A stretch of DNA of 59,638 nucleotides from NCBI GenBank assembly GCA_016926955.1, contig JAFGNN010000051.1, positions 1 to 59,638 of the forward strand, given 5' to 3'. A program made the translations under genes and the position numbers. The notes beneath the pieces are model-generated. The model was not told the origin of the DNA. It was given only the letters and a program-made list of their open reading frames with translations, and ran no database searches. The DNA is from Spirochaetales bacterium. GTDB lineage: Bacteria; Spirochaetota; Spirochaetia; Treponematales; UBA12059. Below, piece after piece: positions 41,867 through 50,269 of the stretch. Within the stretch, counting starts at the first letter, position 1. Each line of letters starts with the position of its first letter.

Positions 41867-42766
41867 ATGGAAAAGCCCAGCGAATTGCACCTCGCGGCCT
41901 TGCGCGCGGGATCGGGCGAGCCGGCCCTCCGGTCGGCGCTCGGCAGCCTGGCGCGCGAGCTCTATCGCGACCCGAAGCGGTACGGGCTGTCGGGGGAAGA
42001 CGACGTTGGCGAGATCTTCGCCCGGTACGGGGCGCGCCTGGCGCGGCTCGTCCTGCGCTTCGAGGACAGGGGCGTACCCTTCGAAGCCTATCTCCGCTCC
42101 GCCACGCGATACTTCGCCATGAGCCTGCGTCGTCACGGCGCCCGCCGCGGCGACTCCGAAGCCGTGGGAGAGTTCGATTCCCGGCTCGACCTCGAGGAAC
42201 GCGCCAACGGCGAGGCGAAGGCGGGAGACTCCCTGACCTGTGCCGAGCGACCCACCGTCGACTCTCCCGAGACGGCGTTCGCTACCGAGCGCCTGCGAGG
42301 GGCCCTCGCCACGCGCACCGGCTACCTCTGCCTGAAATGCGCTCCCTGGCTCGACGATTCGCGAATCGCCCGGTACGCGAAGCGCGCCGGCTTGAGCGTC
42401 GACCTTCTCGCCGCCGCGGTCCTGGCCGCGCGCGCCTGCGGGGAACGGGCCCGGGCGCGCCTGGAACGCCGCGTGCGCGTCCGTGACGGAGCCTGGGCTC
42501 GCTACGCATGCCTCGAACGGCGGCTCCAGCGGGAAGACGATCCGACGAGGCGGGAATACCTCGCCGGCAGGCTCGCCCGGGAGCGGGAGCGCTTCCAGAA
42601 GTCCCTCGCGGCGGTGAGGTCGACGAGGACGCAGCTGCCGAACCGGTATGTGGCGAGCCTGCTCGGCGTGCCCAAGGGAACGGTCGACGCAGGGCTCGCG
42701 CGGATCAAGCGCTACGCGCCGGGCCTTCACGAAAACGGATCCTTCCCGCTAGAATCCAACCCATGA
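41867..42766 (+). CDS. Sigma-factor-like/HTH protein of unknown function
   Basis: 299 residues. A helical N-terminal region (about 40-90, DDVGEIFARYGARLARLVLR) resembles sigma region 2 in pattern, and the C-terminus has a helix-turn-helix-like segment (NRYVASLLGVPKGTVDAGLARI, in two halves). The middle is Arg/Glu-rich helix. No confident family match by eye, so 'sigma-like' is inference. Strong AAGGAG ribosome site. Overlaps rdgB as ATGA. It sits directly behind the candidate sigma54 promoter, suggesting regulated expression. Confidence 0.75.
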   Translation: MEKPSELHLAALRAGSGEPALRSALGSLARELYRDPKRYGLSGEDDVGEIFARYGARLARLVLRFEDRGVPFEAYLRSATRYFAMSLRRHGARRGDSEAVGEFDSRLDLEERANGEAKAGDSLTCAERPTVDSPETAFATERLRGALATRTGYLCLKCAPWLDDSRIARYAKRAGLSVDLLAAAVLAARACGERARARLERRVRVRDGAWARYACLERRLQREDDPTRREYLAGRLARERERFQKSLAAVRSTRTQLPNRYVASLLGVPKGTVDAGLARIKRYAPGLHENGSFPLESNP

Positions 42767-43362
42767 TTGTCTATCTGGCCACCAACAATCCGCACAAGGT
42801 AGAGGAGCTCTCGCCCCTCCTCCCCGGCGTCGAGCTCGCCCTGCCCCGCGACGCGGACGTCGATTTCGATCCCGTGGAGGACGGGGCGGACTTCCTCGCC
42901 AACTCCCTCATCAAGGCGCGGGCCCTTTACGCCCTCGTCCACGCGCCGGTGCTTGCCGACGACTCGGGGCTCTGCGTCGACGCGCTCGGGGGCGAACCAG
43001 GCATCCGATCCGCCCGCTACGGCCAGGTCGAGGGCGGACCGAAGCTCGACGCCGCCGACCGCAACCGCTTGCTCCTCGAACGCATGCGAGGTGAGGCCAA
43101 GCGCTCGTGCCGCTTTGTCTGCTGCCTTTCGCTCGTCCTGTTCGACGACCGTTTTTTCGTAGCCCAGGAGACATGCGAAGGCGTCCTGCTCGACTCGCCG
43201 CGAGGCTCCGGCGGCTTCGGCTACGACCCTGTCGTCCTTCTGCCGGAACTCGGTCGCTCGGTCGCCGAGCTCTCGATGGAGGAGAAGGCCGCCGTCTCCC
43301 ACCGCGGCCGCGCCGCCGGAAGGATGGCCGCCCTCCTCGCCGACCTGATCGCCGCCCCGTAG
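42763..43362 (+). CDS. rdgB: Non-canonical purine NTP pyrophosphatase RdgB/HAM1
   Basis: 199 residues. Removes dITP, ITP and XTP from the nucleotide pool. Signatures ATNNPHKVEELSPLL at the N-terminus, VLADDSGLCVDALGG, GIRSARYG, and the C-terminal GFGYDPVVLLPE and KAAVSHRGRA. ATG at 42763 overlaps the upstream stop; longer in-frame starts lie inside the upstream gene. A palindromic element follows directly after the stop. Confidence 0.95.
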   Translation: MIVYLATNNPHKVEELSPLLPGVELALPRDADVDFDPVEDGADFLANSLIKARALYALVHAPVLADDSGLCVDALGGEPGIRSARYGQVEGGPKLDAADRNRLLLERMRGEAKRSCRFVCCLSLVLFDDRFFVAQETCEGVLLDSPRGSGGFGYDPVVLLPELGRSVAELSMEEKAAVSHRGRAAGRMAALLADLIAAP

Positions 43363-43498
43363 GAAAATGAACCACGGAGGCTCGGAGTTTGGGAGGGATG
43401 AAGGAGAAGGATGAGCAAGGGCCAGTTCCTTGCCATGACCTCCGTTCCTCCCTCATCGCTCCGCGGCTCTGTGCCTCTGCGGTTCCATTCGCATTCAG
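43363..43498. repeat. Palindromic intergenic element, copy after rdgB
   Basis: The left arm (about 43369-43392, ACCACGGAGGCTCGGAG) and right arm (about 43458-43485, CTCCGCGGCTCTGTGCCTCTGCGGTTC) are imperfect inverted copies with purine-rich and pyrimidine-rich inner flanks (GGGAGGGATGAAGGAG against CTCCGTTCCTCCCTCAT). More diverged than the two motility-operon copies. It lies between rdgB and the rpmE terminator. Confidence 0.75.
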
Positions 43499-43534
43499 GA
43501 AAAAACAAAACGGCCGCCCGGGGAGGGCGGCCGT
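43498..43534 (-). terminator. Rho-independent terminator of rpmE
   Basis: ACGGCCGCCC (43510-43519) pairs with GGGCGGCCGT (43525-43534) around a 5-base loop. Read on the minus strand it is followed by TTTGTTTTTT, a classic U-tract. It closes the minus-strand run ending in rho-rpmE. Confidence 0.85.
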
Positions 43535-43559
43535 TCGTTCCGTGAGGAGGGAAGGAGTC

Positions 43560-43763
43560 TTACTCCTTGATCCCGTACTTCTTCCGGAACCGCTCGATGC
43601 GGCCCGCGGTGTCGACCAGTTTCTGCTTGCCGGTAAAGAAAGGGTGGCAGGCCGAGCAAATTTCGACCTGGATGTTCTTTACCGTCGAACGGGTCTCAAT
43701 GACATTCCCGCAGGCGCACGTGATCGTGGTGAGCTCGTACTTGGGGTGGATGTCCTGCTGCAC
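43560..43763 (-). CDS. rpmE: Large-subunit ribosomal protein bL31
   Basis: 67 residues, zinc-binding form: Cys pairs in ITCACGN and [13 protein letters not shown]. Opening [19 protein letters not shown] and the [11 protein letters not shown] end are standard. GTG start at 43763 with AGGAGG seven bases upstream. It follows rho by 79 bp, an arrangement seen in several bacteria, and is closed by the terminator at 43498-43534. Confidence 0.97.
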   Translation of the reverse strand: MQQDIHPKYELTTITCACGNVIETRSTVKNIQVEICSACHPFFTGKQKLVDTAGRIERFRKKYGIKE

Positions 43764-43842
43764 GGCAAACCTCCTTCGTGCGCCGCCATATCGGATTGCC
43801 AGAATACCGGCTTTCGCGACGGCGTGCTGATTTTCCTTCGCG

Positions 43843-45555
43843 CTAGTTGCCGCCCATTGGGCTGTTCATCGAGCGCAGGAAGGCCTCATTATTCTTGGAT
43901 TTCATCATCTTGTCAATCAGGAGCTCGATGATCTCCACGTCGTCCATGGGGTTGATGACCTTGCGGAGTATCCACACCTTCTGGAGCTCCTCCTCGGAGA
44001 GAAGCAGCTCTTCCTTGCGGGTGCCCGATTTCTTGATGTTGAGCGCGGGGTAAAGGCGCCGGTCGGAGAGCCTGCGGTCGAGGTTGATCTCCATGTTGCC
44101 GGTGCCCTTGAACTCCTCGAAGATGACCTCGTCCATGCGCGAACCGGTGTCAACCAGGGCTGTCGCGATGATGGACAGCGAGCCGCCGCCCTCGATGTTG
44201 CGCGCGGCGCCGAAGAAGCGCTTGGGCTTGTGCAGGGCGTTGGAGTCGACGCCGCCGGAGAGGATCTTGCCGGAGGTCGGCACGGTCTGGTTGTAGGCGC
44301 GCGCGAGGCGCGTGATCGAGTCGAGGAGTATGACCACGTCCTTGCCGTGCTCCACGAGGCGCTTGGCCTTCTCCAGCACCATCTCGGCCACCTGGACGTG
44401 GCGGGTGGCCTGCTCGTCGAAGGTGGAGGAGATGACCTCGGCCTTGACGGTGCGCTCCATGTCGGTGACTTCCTCGGGGCGCTCGTCGATCAGCAAGACG
44501 ATGAGGTAGACCTCGGGGTGGTTCTTGGTGATGGCGTTGGCGATGCGCTGCATGAGGATGGTCTTGCCGGTGCGCGGCGGCGAAACGATGAGCGCGCGCT
44601 GGCCCTTCCCGATGGGGCAGAACAGGTTGATGATGCGGGTCGAGATCTCCTCGGTGGCGGTCTCGAGGTTGAGCTTGGCATTGGGGTAGAGCGGGGTGAG
44701 GTTCTCGAAGGGAATGCGGTTCTGCGCGACCGCCGGCTCGTCGAAGTTGACCTGTTCGACGCGCAGCATGGCGAAGAAGCGCTCGCCTTCCTTCGGGCTG
44801 CGGATCTGGCCGTAGACGGTGTCGCCGGTCTTCAGGTTGAACAGGCGGATCTGGCTCGGGCTGATGTAGATGTCGTCGGTGCCGGGCAGGTAGGAGTTCT
44901 GGGGGGAGCGGAGGAAGCCGTAGCCGTCGGGCAGGATCTCGAGCGAACCGTAGGCGTAGATGATGCCGCCATGGTCCGTGTGGGCTTTCAGGGTGTGGAA
45001 GATGAGCTCCTGCTTCTTGAGCGTCACCATGTCCTCGTGGCCGATGCCGTAGCTGGCGGCCAGATCCCTGAGCTCCTTGACGGGCATGCTGGTCAGGTCG
45101 TTTATCGAGAGCCTCGAGCGGTTCTCGGTGGATTCCGGTCGCGCCGGAGGCGCCTCGAAGCCAGCCGGTCCCGCGAAGCCGGCAGGTCCGGCGAAGCCCG
45201 ACGGGGCGGAGCGCTCGAAGCTTTCCTGCCGTCGCACGAAGCCGGGCGCGAAGGTCGATTTCCCGCCCTCGGGCTCCGGCCGCGGCGCGGAAGCGAAGCC
45301 CTCGGGAGCCGGGCGCTCGCCCTCGGATCGCGGCGCCTTGCGCTTTATCCGCACCCGGGCCGGTTCGCGTTCGCCCGCGAGCTCCGATTCGCCGGTTTCA
45401 TCGGATTCTCCGGATTCCGAGCCGTCGGGAGCGTCCGGAGCGCCATCGGCCTCCGTGGCTTCGACCCTCTCCTCGGCGAGGAGGGACGGCTGTTCCTCGG
45501 GGCCGATCGCGTCGCCCTCGGCGCTCGATGCGCGCTTCTTGCGGATAACTGCCAT
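43843..45555 (-). CDS. rho: Transcription termination factor Rho with extended N-terminus
   Basis: 570 residues versus ~420 in E. coli. Residues 1-~145 are an acidic, disordered extension that includes a short tandem run ([15 protein letters not shown]). Then the Rho_N fold ([17 protein letters not shown]), the RNA-binding cold-shock-like domain ([18 protein letters not shown]) and the ATPase/translocase core with P-loop [14 protein letters not shown] and [12 protein letters not shown]. Hexameric RNA helicase ending transcription. ATG with CGGAG seven bases upstream. The leader is ~180 nt if the promoter at 45740-45768 is used. Confidence 0.97.
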   Translation of the reverse strand: MAVIRKKRASSAEGDAIGPEEQPSLLAEERVEATEADGAPDAPDGSESGESDETGESELAGEREPARVRIKRKAPRSEGERPAPEGFASAPRPEPEGGKSTFAPGFVRRQESFERSAPSGFAGPAGFAGPAGFEAPPARPESTENRSRLSINDLTSMPVKELRDLAASYGIGHEDMVTLKKQELIFHTLKAHTDHGGIIYAYGSLEILPDGYGFLRSPQNSYLPGTDDIYISPSQIRLFNLKTGDTVYGQIRSPKEGERFFAMLRVEQVNFDEPAVAQNRIPFENLTPLYPNAKLNLETATEEISTRIINLFCPIGKGQRALIVSPPRTGKTILMQRIANAITKNHPEVYLIVLLIDERPEEVTDMERTVKAEVISSTFDEQATRHVQVAEMVLEKAKRLVEHGKDVVILLDSITRLARAYNQTVPTSGKILSGGVDSNALHKPKRFFGAARNIEGGGSLSIIATALVDTGSRMDEVIFEEFKGTGNMEINLDRRLSDRRLYPALNIKKSGTRKEELLLSEEELQKVWILRKVINPMDDVEIIELLIDKMMKSKNNEAFLRSMNSPMGGN

Positions 45556-45739
45556 TGACTACTCCGTGTCGCTTTATCGTTTCGTGGGATGGGGCGGGTC
45601 GCGGAGCGCGTCCGATTCGGCGCGCTTTTTCCCTGCCTGGAACGTCCTGATCGCTGAACGACGGACGACGGTATCTCTTGACCTTGATCGGGGAGCTTCG
45701 ACGCGCCGGGAAGGGCGCGGAACTGACCGGATGTCCCAG
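45556..45739 (-). other. Long untranslated leader region of rho
   Basis: 209 bp separate pncC and rho, and I see no gene in it. The predicted transcript start near 45733 gives an untranslated leader of about 178 nt. Rho leaders are sites of autogenous attenuation in other bacteria, which this length would permit; that role is inference. Confidence 0.45.
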
Positions 45740-45768
45740 ACTATAGCTTCGCTCTCCGGGGTTGTCAA
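45740..45768 (-). promoter_or_regulatory. Consensus sigma70-type promoter for rho
   Basis: On the minus strand a perfect TTGACA (45763-45768) and TATAGT (45740-45745) are exactly 17 bases apart. The -35 overlaps the last codons of pncC. This is the best promoter match in the window. Confidence 0.75.
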
Positions 45769-46292
45769 GTTCGATCGGTTTCGCCTCGGCCCTCGGCGCC
45801 GGGACCCGAAAGCATGCCGGAGAGCATGTCGAGCGCGGCGTCGCGAGCCGCCGTCCTGACTTCTTCGCGGTTTCCGGCGAAGCGGAATCGCCGTTCGATG
45901 GCGGCGCCGGGAACCCTGGCCCCGATCCACACGGTGCCTACCGGCTTGTCGGAGGTGCCGCCGCCGGGACCGGCTATGCCGGATACCGAGAGCCCGCAGT
46001 CGGCGCCGAAGCGGTCGATTGCGCCGGAAGCCATTTCGCTCACGACCTCGGCGGAGACCGCTCCGTGCGTTTGGATCGTGTCGCCCGAGACGCCGAGCAA
46101 AGCGCGCTTCGACGCGTTGGAATACGCCACAACCCCTCCGAGAAAGACGCTGGAGGATCCGGGAATCGAGGTTATGGCCGCGGCGCATAGCCCGCCCGTG
46201 CACGATTCAGCGAAGGCGGCGCGAAGTCCCGCTGCGCTGAGGCTGGCGAAAAGCCGCGCGGCCCCGTCGCCGGCGCCCGTAGACCCGTTCAA
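45765..46292 (-). CDS. pncC: Nicotinamide-nucleotide amidase PncC (CinA C-terminal domain)
   Basis: 175 residues, single-domain. Deamidates NMN to NaMN in pyridine nucleotide recycling. Signatures AESCTGGLCAAAITSIPGSS with the nucleophile Ser/Thr region, GGVVAYSNASK and VSGIAGPGGGTSDKPVG. TTG start at 46292 overlaps the bactofilin TGA by two bases and gives the usual length; no ATG/GTG is better placed. The rho -35 box lies at its 3' end. Confidence 0.92.
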   Translation of the reverse strand: MNGSTGAGDGAARLFASLSAAGLRAAFAESCTGGLCAAAITSIPGSSSVFLGGVVAYSNASKRALLGVSGDTIQTHGAVSAEVVSEMASGAIDRFGADCGLSVSGIAGPGGGTSDKPVGTVWIGARVPGAAIERRFRFAGNREEVRTAARDAALDMLSGMLSGPGAEGRGETDRT

Positions 46293-46726
46293 CGCGCCGG
46301 GTTCTTGTCGCCTGCGGGGGAGGCGGCGCCCAGCGCCTCGCGCGCGGCGTTCGCGAAGGGATCCCAGGCGTCCGAGTCGCGGATCATCTCGCAACGGCCC
46401 TCGAAGACGACGCCGTCGGCGATGCGGAGCCGCGCGGTGCGGACGTTCCCGTATACGCGCGCCGTCGAGAGCATTTCGACGCGGTCGGCCGCCTCGATGT
46501 CCGCATGGACGACGCCGGCCACGACCACGCTGGAAGCCTTGACGAGTCGGGCCTTGACCGACGCGCGCTCGTCCACGACGAGCAGGCCCCGGGCATCGAT
46601 CTCGCCTTCGAATTTCCCGGCTATGCGGAGGCTTTCGGAAAAGCCGAGGGTGCCGGAAAAGGAGGTGCCTTCGCCGAGCGTGGTCGCGACGGGAAAACGT
46701 GTGGATGTAGAGGATTTTCGGGCCAT
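46289..46726 (-). CDS. Bactofilin-family cytoskeletal protein
   Basis: 145 residues. The core (about 20-120) is a right-handed beta-helix with repeating hydrophobic/Gly turns: LRIAGKFEGEIDARGLLVVD, ASSVVVAGVVHADIEAADRV. Basic N-terminus (MARKSSTST) and Ala/Pro-rich tail. Bactofilins polymerise into filaments that shape cells or place envelope machines; in spirochetes one is linked to helical cell shape. ATG at 46726; 11 bp from the upstream TPR gene and coupled to pncC. Confidence 0.92.
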   Translation of the reverse strand: MARKSSTSTRFPVATTLGEGTSFSGTLGFSESLRIAGKFEGEIDARGLLVVDERASVKARLVKASSVVVAGVVHADIEAADRVEMLSTARVYGNVRTARLRIADGVVFEGRCEMIRDSDAWDPFANAAREALGAASPAGDKNPAR

Positions 46727-46737
46727 ATTCCGTCCGT

Positions 46738-46959
46738 TCACTTGTGGGTCATCACGAACACGCCGTCCCAATCCTCGGGCGGCGGCTCGGCGATGTAGAG
46801 CTCGCAACGTTTGCGGTACTCGTTGGCGGGACCGTCCGCGGGATCGACCCGGAGCGCCCGCTCGAAAAAGCCCAGCGCCTCTTCGAAGCGCATGAGCTTG
46901 TAGAGCTTCCTGCCCTGCGCGAACAGGTCGAGGACCTGCCGCTTCGCCTCGCTGATCAT
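46738..46959 (-). CDS. Small TPR protein resembling an adenylate-cyclase tail
   Basis: 73 residues: one TPR-like hairpin (YKLMRFEEALGFFERALRV then DPADGPANEYRKRCE) ending PPPEDWDGVFVMTHK. That ending is, as far as I recall, typical of the C-terminal tails of class III adenylate/guanylate cyclases; here it is encoded alone with its own ATG. No catalytic domain is adjacent. It sits between a bactofilin and a receiver protein, 8 bp after the latter, suggesting a shared process. Confidence 0.75.
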   Translation of the reverse strand: MISEAKRQVLDLFAQGRKLYKLMRFEEALGFFERALRVDPADGPANEYRKRCELYIAEPPPEDWDGVFVMTHK

Positions 46960-46967
46960 GAGGACTC

Positions 46968-47657
46968 CTACTGGGCCACGTGCTCCTTGACCCGCTTGCG
47001 GATCGCGGAGATCGAGGTCTCGCCGCGCTTGAGGCTTTCCGCCTCCGCCCTCAATGATGACGCCCTGGCGTCCAGCTCGTCAAGCTTGGCGAGACCGCGC
47101 CTGGCGTCCTCAAGCACCTTCGCGAGCGATTCCGCGGGCGCTCTCAGGTCCGCGTCCGCGACGACCTTTTCGAGCGACTCGCGGAAGCCGGCTACGAAGT
47201 CGAGCGCCAGGTCGGCGAGGTCCTCGGAGATATCCAGTCGCGAATCGCGCCGCTCGATCTGGTGGATGAGCTCGTGGGTCCTGAGGACGGCCCTGATGCG
47301 GGCCAGCACTTCGGCGAAATTGAACGGCTTGGTTATGTAGTCGTCGGCGCCGAGCTCGAGGCCCTCGATCTTGTCCTTCACGTCGTCCATGGCGGAGAAC
47401 ATGATGATCGGGATGTCGGCGTAATCGGCGTACTCGCTCTCCGTCTTCAGCATCCGCGTGACTTCCCAGCCGGAAAGGCGGGGCATGACGTTGTCGAGGA
47501 TGATGAGGTCGGGCCGATGCTTGCGGATGACCTCGAGGGCCTCGAGGCCGTCTTCGGCCTTGCGGACTTCGAAGCCGAGCTTCGACAGCATGACGTCGAA
47601 GAACTCGAGGTTGATCTGCTCGTCGTCGACGATGAGTATGCGTTTCTTCGCGTCCAT
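46968..47657 (-). CDS. Response regulator receiver protein with coiled-coil tail
   Basis: 229 residues. Receiver domain (about 5-125) with acidic pocket ILIVDDEQ, phospho-Asp in LIILDNVMPRLSG, and Lys in DDYITKPFNFAEVL. Residues 135-229 are helical and charged (LEDARRGLAKLDELDARASS) with no DNA-binding or enzymatic output, so it probably acts through protein contacts. No kinase is adjacent. TTGACA at 47723-47728 (minus) may belong to its promoter, but no well-spaced -10 is clear. Confidence 0.9.
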   Translation of the reverse strand: MDAKKRILIVDDEQINLEFFDVMLSKLGFEVRKAEDGLEALEVIRKHRPDLIILDNVMPRLSGWEVTRMLKTESEYADYADIPIIMFSAMDDVKDKIEGLELGADDYITKPFNFAEVLARIRAVLRTHELIHQIERRDSRLDISEDLADLALDFVAGFRESLEKVVADADLRAPAESLAKVLEDARRGLAKLDELDARASSLRAEAESLKRGETSISAIRKRVKEHVAQ

Positions 47658-47724
47658 GGAATCACCCCAGTCCGCCGCGGCGCGGCGTTTCAGGCGGTCA
47701 TTTTCCTATACTAGCGATGCGTTG

Positions 47725-49335
47725 TCAACCGCGAAGACCGCGCCGTCGCCGCCCGGTCCGCAGGCGGACAATGAGCGCCGAAAAGAGCGCCAGCGCACAG
47801 GCCGCGAGCGCGGCCCGGCCGAGCCAGGCTCCGCGCGCCGCGGCCCCGCTCCTTGCCGAGCCGGGGAGCGCCAGCGGAAGCTCCGCGTGCAGTACGCCTT
47901 CGACGCCTCGCGGCAGCGACGCGAGCACGGCGCCATCGGGACCGACCACCGCGCTGATCCCGTCGGCGGTGGCCCGCGCCACCGCGAGCCCCGTTTCGGC
48001 AGCCCTGAAGACCGACATCGCGAGGTGCTGGCGCGACATGGACGCCGAGCGCGACCAGGAGTCGTCGGTCAGCAGGATGAAGGCTCTCGCTCCGCGTTCG
48101 GCGAACCGGGCGAAGAGATCGGGGAAGGAATCTTCGAAGCAGATCGGCGTGGCCAGCGGGACGCCGTCCAGGACGAGGGGGTCCGGACCGGCTCCGGCCT
48201 GCCAGAAGTAACCGAGTTCGCGTTCGACCCGCGCGGCGAGCCGCGGGAAGACGGAAGCGGCCGGAAAGCGCTCCGCGAAGGGGACGAGGCGGGTCTTGTC
48301 GTAATGCGCCGGCGGCAGGCCGGGAATGGAGAGACGGGCCGAATTCCAGCTGAGCCTGCGGGACGGATCGCCGCCGACGCTCTCCGAGCGCCCGGTGCCG
48401 AGCAGCACCGGTATTCCGAGCGCCTCGACGCCGTCCGCAGCCTTCCTCACTACCTTGTAGACGGCTGGCTCCCTCCGGTACCTGAGGTGCCAGTCGATGG
48501 CCGGCACTACCGCGGTCTCGTGCCAGACGATGAGGTCGGGACGGGACTCCGCGGCTTTCGCGGAGAGGGCGAGCAGGCGATCGACAGCCCGGTCGTAATC
48601 GGCGGCGCCGGACTGCCGGCCGGCCAGGGCCGGCTGCACCAGGGCGAGCTTGAGGCTTCCGCCCGGCTCGACGCCGCCGGCGGGGAATATGCCGCCGGCG
48701 ACAAGCAGGCCGAGGGCGATGAGGGCGGCGGCCGAAGCGCCGGCGCGCGCCTGATGGGAGGACACGGGACGGCTTTCGCGCCCCGCGCCCGGGAGGCGGG
48801 CGAGGGGCACGGCCTCCGCCGCTGCGGCGAGCGCCGCGTTCGCGAGCCCTACGGCCAGCGATACCGCCTCGATCCCGCCCAGGGCCGCAAGGCCGAGCGC
48901 GGGCTTGAAGCCGTAGAGGGCATAGGCGGGGAAGCCGTAGGGGTAGGCGAGGGCCCCGACCGAGCGCAGCCGTTCGCAGGCGAGCCAGGCAAGCGGGACG
49001 AGCAGGGGCCATGCTCGCGGAAAGCGCGCTCGCGCCGCGCTTACCGACGCGAAGAGGGCGGCAAAGAAGAGCGCTTCCCAGACGGTAACGAAGGCGAGCG
49101 CGGCAGGGTGCCAGGAGGCGAGCCAGTAATTGGAAAGCGCGTGGAAGGCCGAGCCGAACAGGGCGCCGAGCAAGGCTCCGTGCCGCGCCCGGACCCCGCG
49201 CAATGCCATGAAGGCCGGAGCCAGGGCGAAAAATACGACGAAACCCGCCCCGTTTTCGCGGAGCGGGTTCGGATGGGCGAAGGCGAGCAGGAGGGCTGAG
49301 CCCGCCGTCGCGAGCGCTGCGCGCGCGATTCTCAA
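47725..49335 (-). CDS. lnt: Apolipoprotein N-acyltransferase Lnt
   Basis: 536 residues. N-terminal ~200 residues hold about six membrane helices; the nitrilase-like periplasmic domain carries the Glu-Lys-Cys triad in IVWHETAVVPAIDW, HYDKTRLVPFAE and ATPICFEDSFPDL. A final membrane helix and Arg-rich end follow. Adds the third acyl chain to lipoproteins, fitting a diderm spirochete. 16 bp after the HU gene. Confidence 0.95.
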   Translation of the reverse strand: MRIARAALATAGSALLLAFAHPNPLRENGAGFVVFFALAPAFMALRGVRARHGALLGALFGSAFHALSNYWLASWHPAALAFVTVWEALFFAALFASVSAARARFPRAWPLLVPLAWLACERLRSVGALAYPYGFPAYALYGFKPALGLAALGGIEAVSLAVGLANAALAAAAEAVPLARLPGAGRESRPVSSHQARAGASAAALIALGLLVAGGIFPAGGVEPGGSLKLALVQPALAGRQSGAADYDRAVDRLLALSAKAAESRPDLIVWHETAVVPAIDWHLRYRREPAVYKVVRKAADGVEALGIPVLLGTGRSESVGGDPSRRLSWNSARLSIPGLPPAHYDKTRLVPFAERFPAASVFPRLAARVERELGYFWQAGAGPDPLVLDGVPLATPICFEDSFPDLFARFAERGARAFILLTDDSWSRSASMSRQHLAMSVFRAAETGLAVARATADGISAVVGPDGAVLASLPRGVEGVLHAELPLALPGSARSGAAARGAWLGRAALAACALALFSALIVRLRTGRRRRGLRG

Positions 49336-49351
49336 CGGCGCGGCCTCGAGC

Positions 49352-49675
49352 CTAGTCGGATTCGCCGTCGGTCCGCTCGGGCACGGCCTTCAGGTTCCAG
49401 GCGGCTTTCTTGAGGTCGCGTCCCGGGCGGAAGGCGGCGACGCCGTGATCCTCGACCGAGACGGGTTCTCCGGTCTTGGGATTCCTCGCGCGCTTGCGGC
49501 CCTTGCGGATGCGTACCTCGAAGGTGCCGAATCCGCGCAGTTCGACGGTTTTGCCCCCGAGTATCGAGGACTTGATCTCTTCGAACAGGCCGTCGATAAG
49601 GGCGTGGATCTCCTTGCGGCTGACGTCGGAGCGCTCATGGAGCGCGTCGATCAGCTCCGCCTTGGTGACCTTCAT
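49352..49675 (-). CDS. HU/IHF-family DNA-binding protein
   Basis: 107 residues, ~15 longer than HU. MKVTKAELIDALHERSDVSRKE opens the helical dimerisation part; the beta-arm has GKTVELRGFGTFEVRIRKGRKRARNPKTGE in pieces, including the intercalating Pro region. The extra C-terminal tail (VPERTDGESD) is acidic. It bends and compacts DNA. ATG at 49675 is chosen for the GGAGG site; an upstream in-frame start lacks family similarity. Confidence 0.94.
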   Translation of the reverse strand: MKVTKAELIDALHERSDVSRKEIHALIDGLFEEIKSSILGGKTVELRGFGTFEVRIRKGRKRARNPKTGEPVSVEDHGVAAFRPGRDLKKAAWNLKAVPERTDGESD

Positions 49676-49800
49676 GGCGCCTCCGGCCTTCCGGCCGTTG
49701 GCGAGGGCGCGATCACCCGTTTCCCTATCCGACATGCCGCCTCCAAGGTGGCTCCCCGGGGACCTGGGCGCCGCGGATCGGCGGGACCCGCGGCGTTCCG

Positions 49801-50076
49801 TCAGGCCTGGGCGCCGAGCGAGTTGAAGAACTTCTGGAGCCGGGACTTCTTGCGGGCCGCGGTGTTCTTCTTCAGGATGCCCTTGCCGGCGGCGGTGTCG
49901 AGCTGCTTGAGGGTATCGCGAAGGGCGTTGGCCGCCGCGTCGGAATCCTTGGCGTGAACGGCTTCGACGACCTTGCGGGCGGCGGTGCGGATGCTGCTCT
50001 TCGCCTTCTTGTTGCGAAGCCGGCGCTTCTCGTCCTGCTTCATCCGCTTTTCGGCGGAACTCTGCTTCGTGGCCAA
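49801..50076 (-). CDS. rpsT: Small-subunit ribosomal protein bS20
   Basis: 91 residues, Lys/Arg/Ala-rich: SAEKRMKQDEKRRLRNKKAK then DTAAGKGILKKNTAARKKS, typical bS20 binding 16S rRNA helices. Start ATG at 50076 with GGAGG upstream. Probably the first gene of a minus-strand run with HU and lnt, behind the promoter at 50149-50175. Confidence 0.97.
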   Translation of the reverse strand: MATKQSSAEKRMKQDEKRRLRNKKAKSSIRTAARKVVEAVHAKDSDAAANALRDTLKQLDTAAGKGILKKNTAARKKSRLQKFFNSLGAQA

Positions 50077-50148
50077 AGTATCTCCTCCAACGGGCGACCG
50101 GATGGCGGCGCGCCCAGTGCGTCAGAATGGTCTGATCGGTCGCATTAC

Positions 50149-50175
50149 ATTATAGGACTAAGGTTTACGTGTCAA
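50149..50175 (-). promoter_or_regulatory. Strong promoter-like boxes upstream of rpsT
   Basis: On the minus strand a perfect TTGACA (50170-50175) and perfect TATAAT (50149-50154) flank a short 15-base spacer. The transcript would have a leader of roughly 65 nt before rpsT. The short spacer may lower strength or demand an activator. Confidence 0.6.
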
Positions 50176-50199
50176 GTGGAGCCCCCGGCCGCGCGCGCC

Positions 50200-50231
50200 A
50201 AAACGAAAGCCGCCCCCGGAAGGGACGGCTT
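50200..50231 (-). terminator. Probable terminator of the zinc-ribbon gene
   Basis: On the minus strand AAGCCG and CGGCTT (50226-50231 and 50207-50212) close a GC stem with further CCC/GGG pairs, followed by TCGTTTTGG. It lies just after the stop of the 56-residue protein and just before the rpsT promoter. Confidence 0.55.
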
Positions 50232-50269
50232 CTCGCACGGGGGTCGCGGTCGACCACGGGATGAAACGA

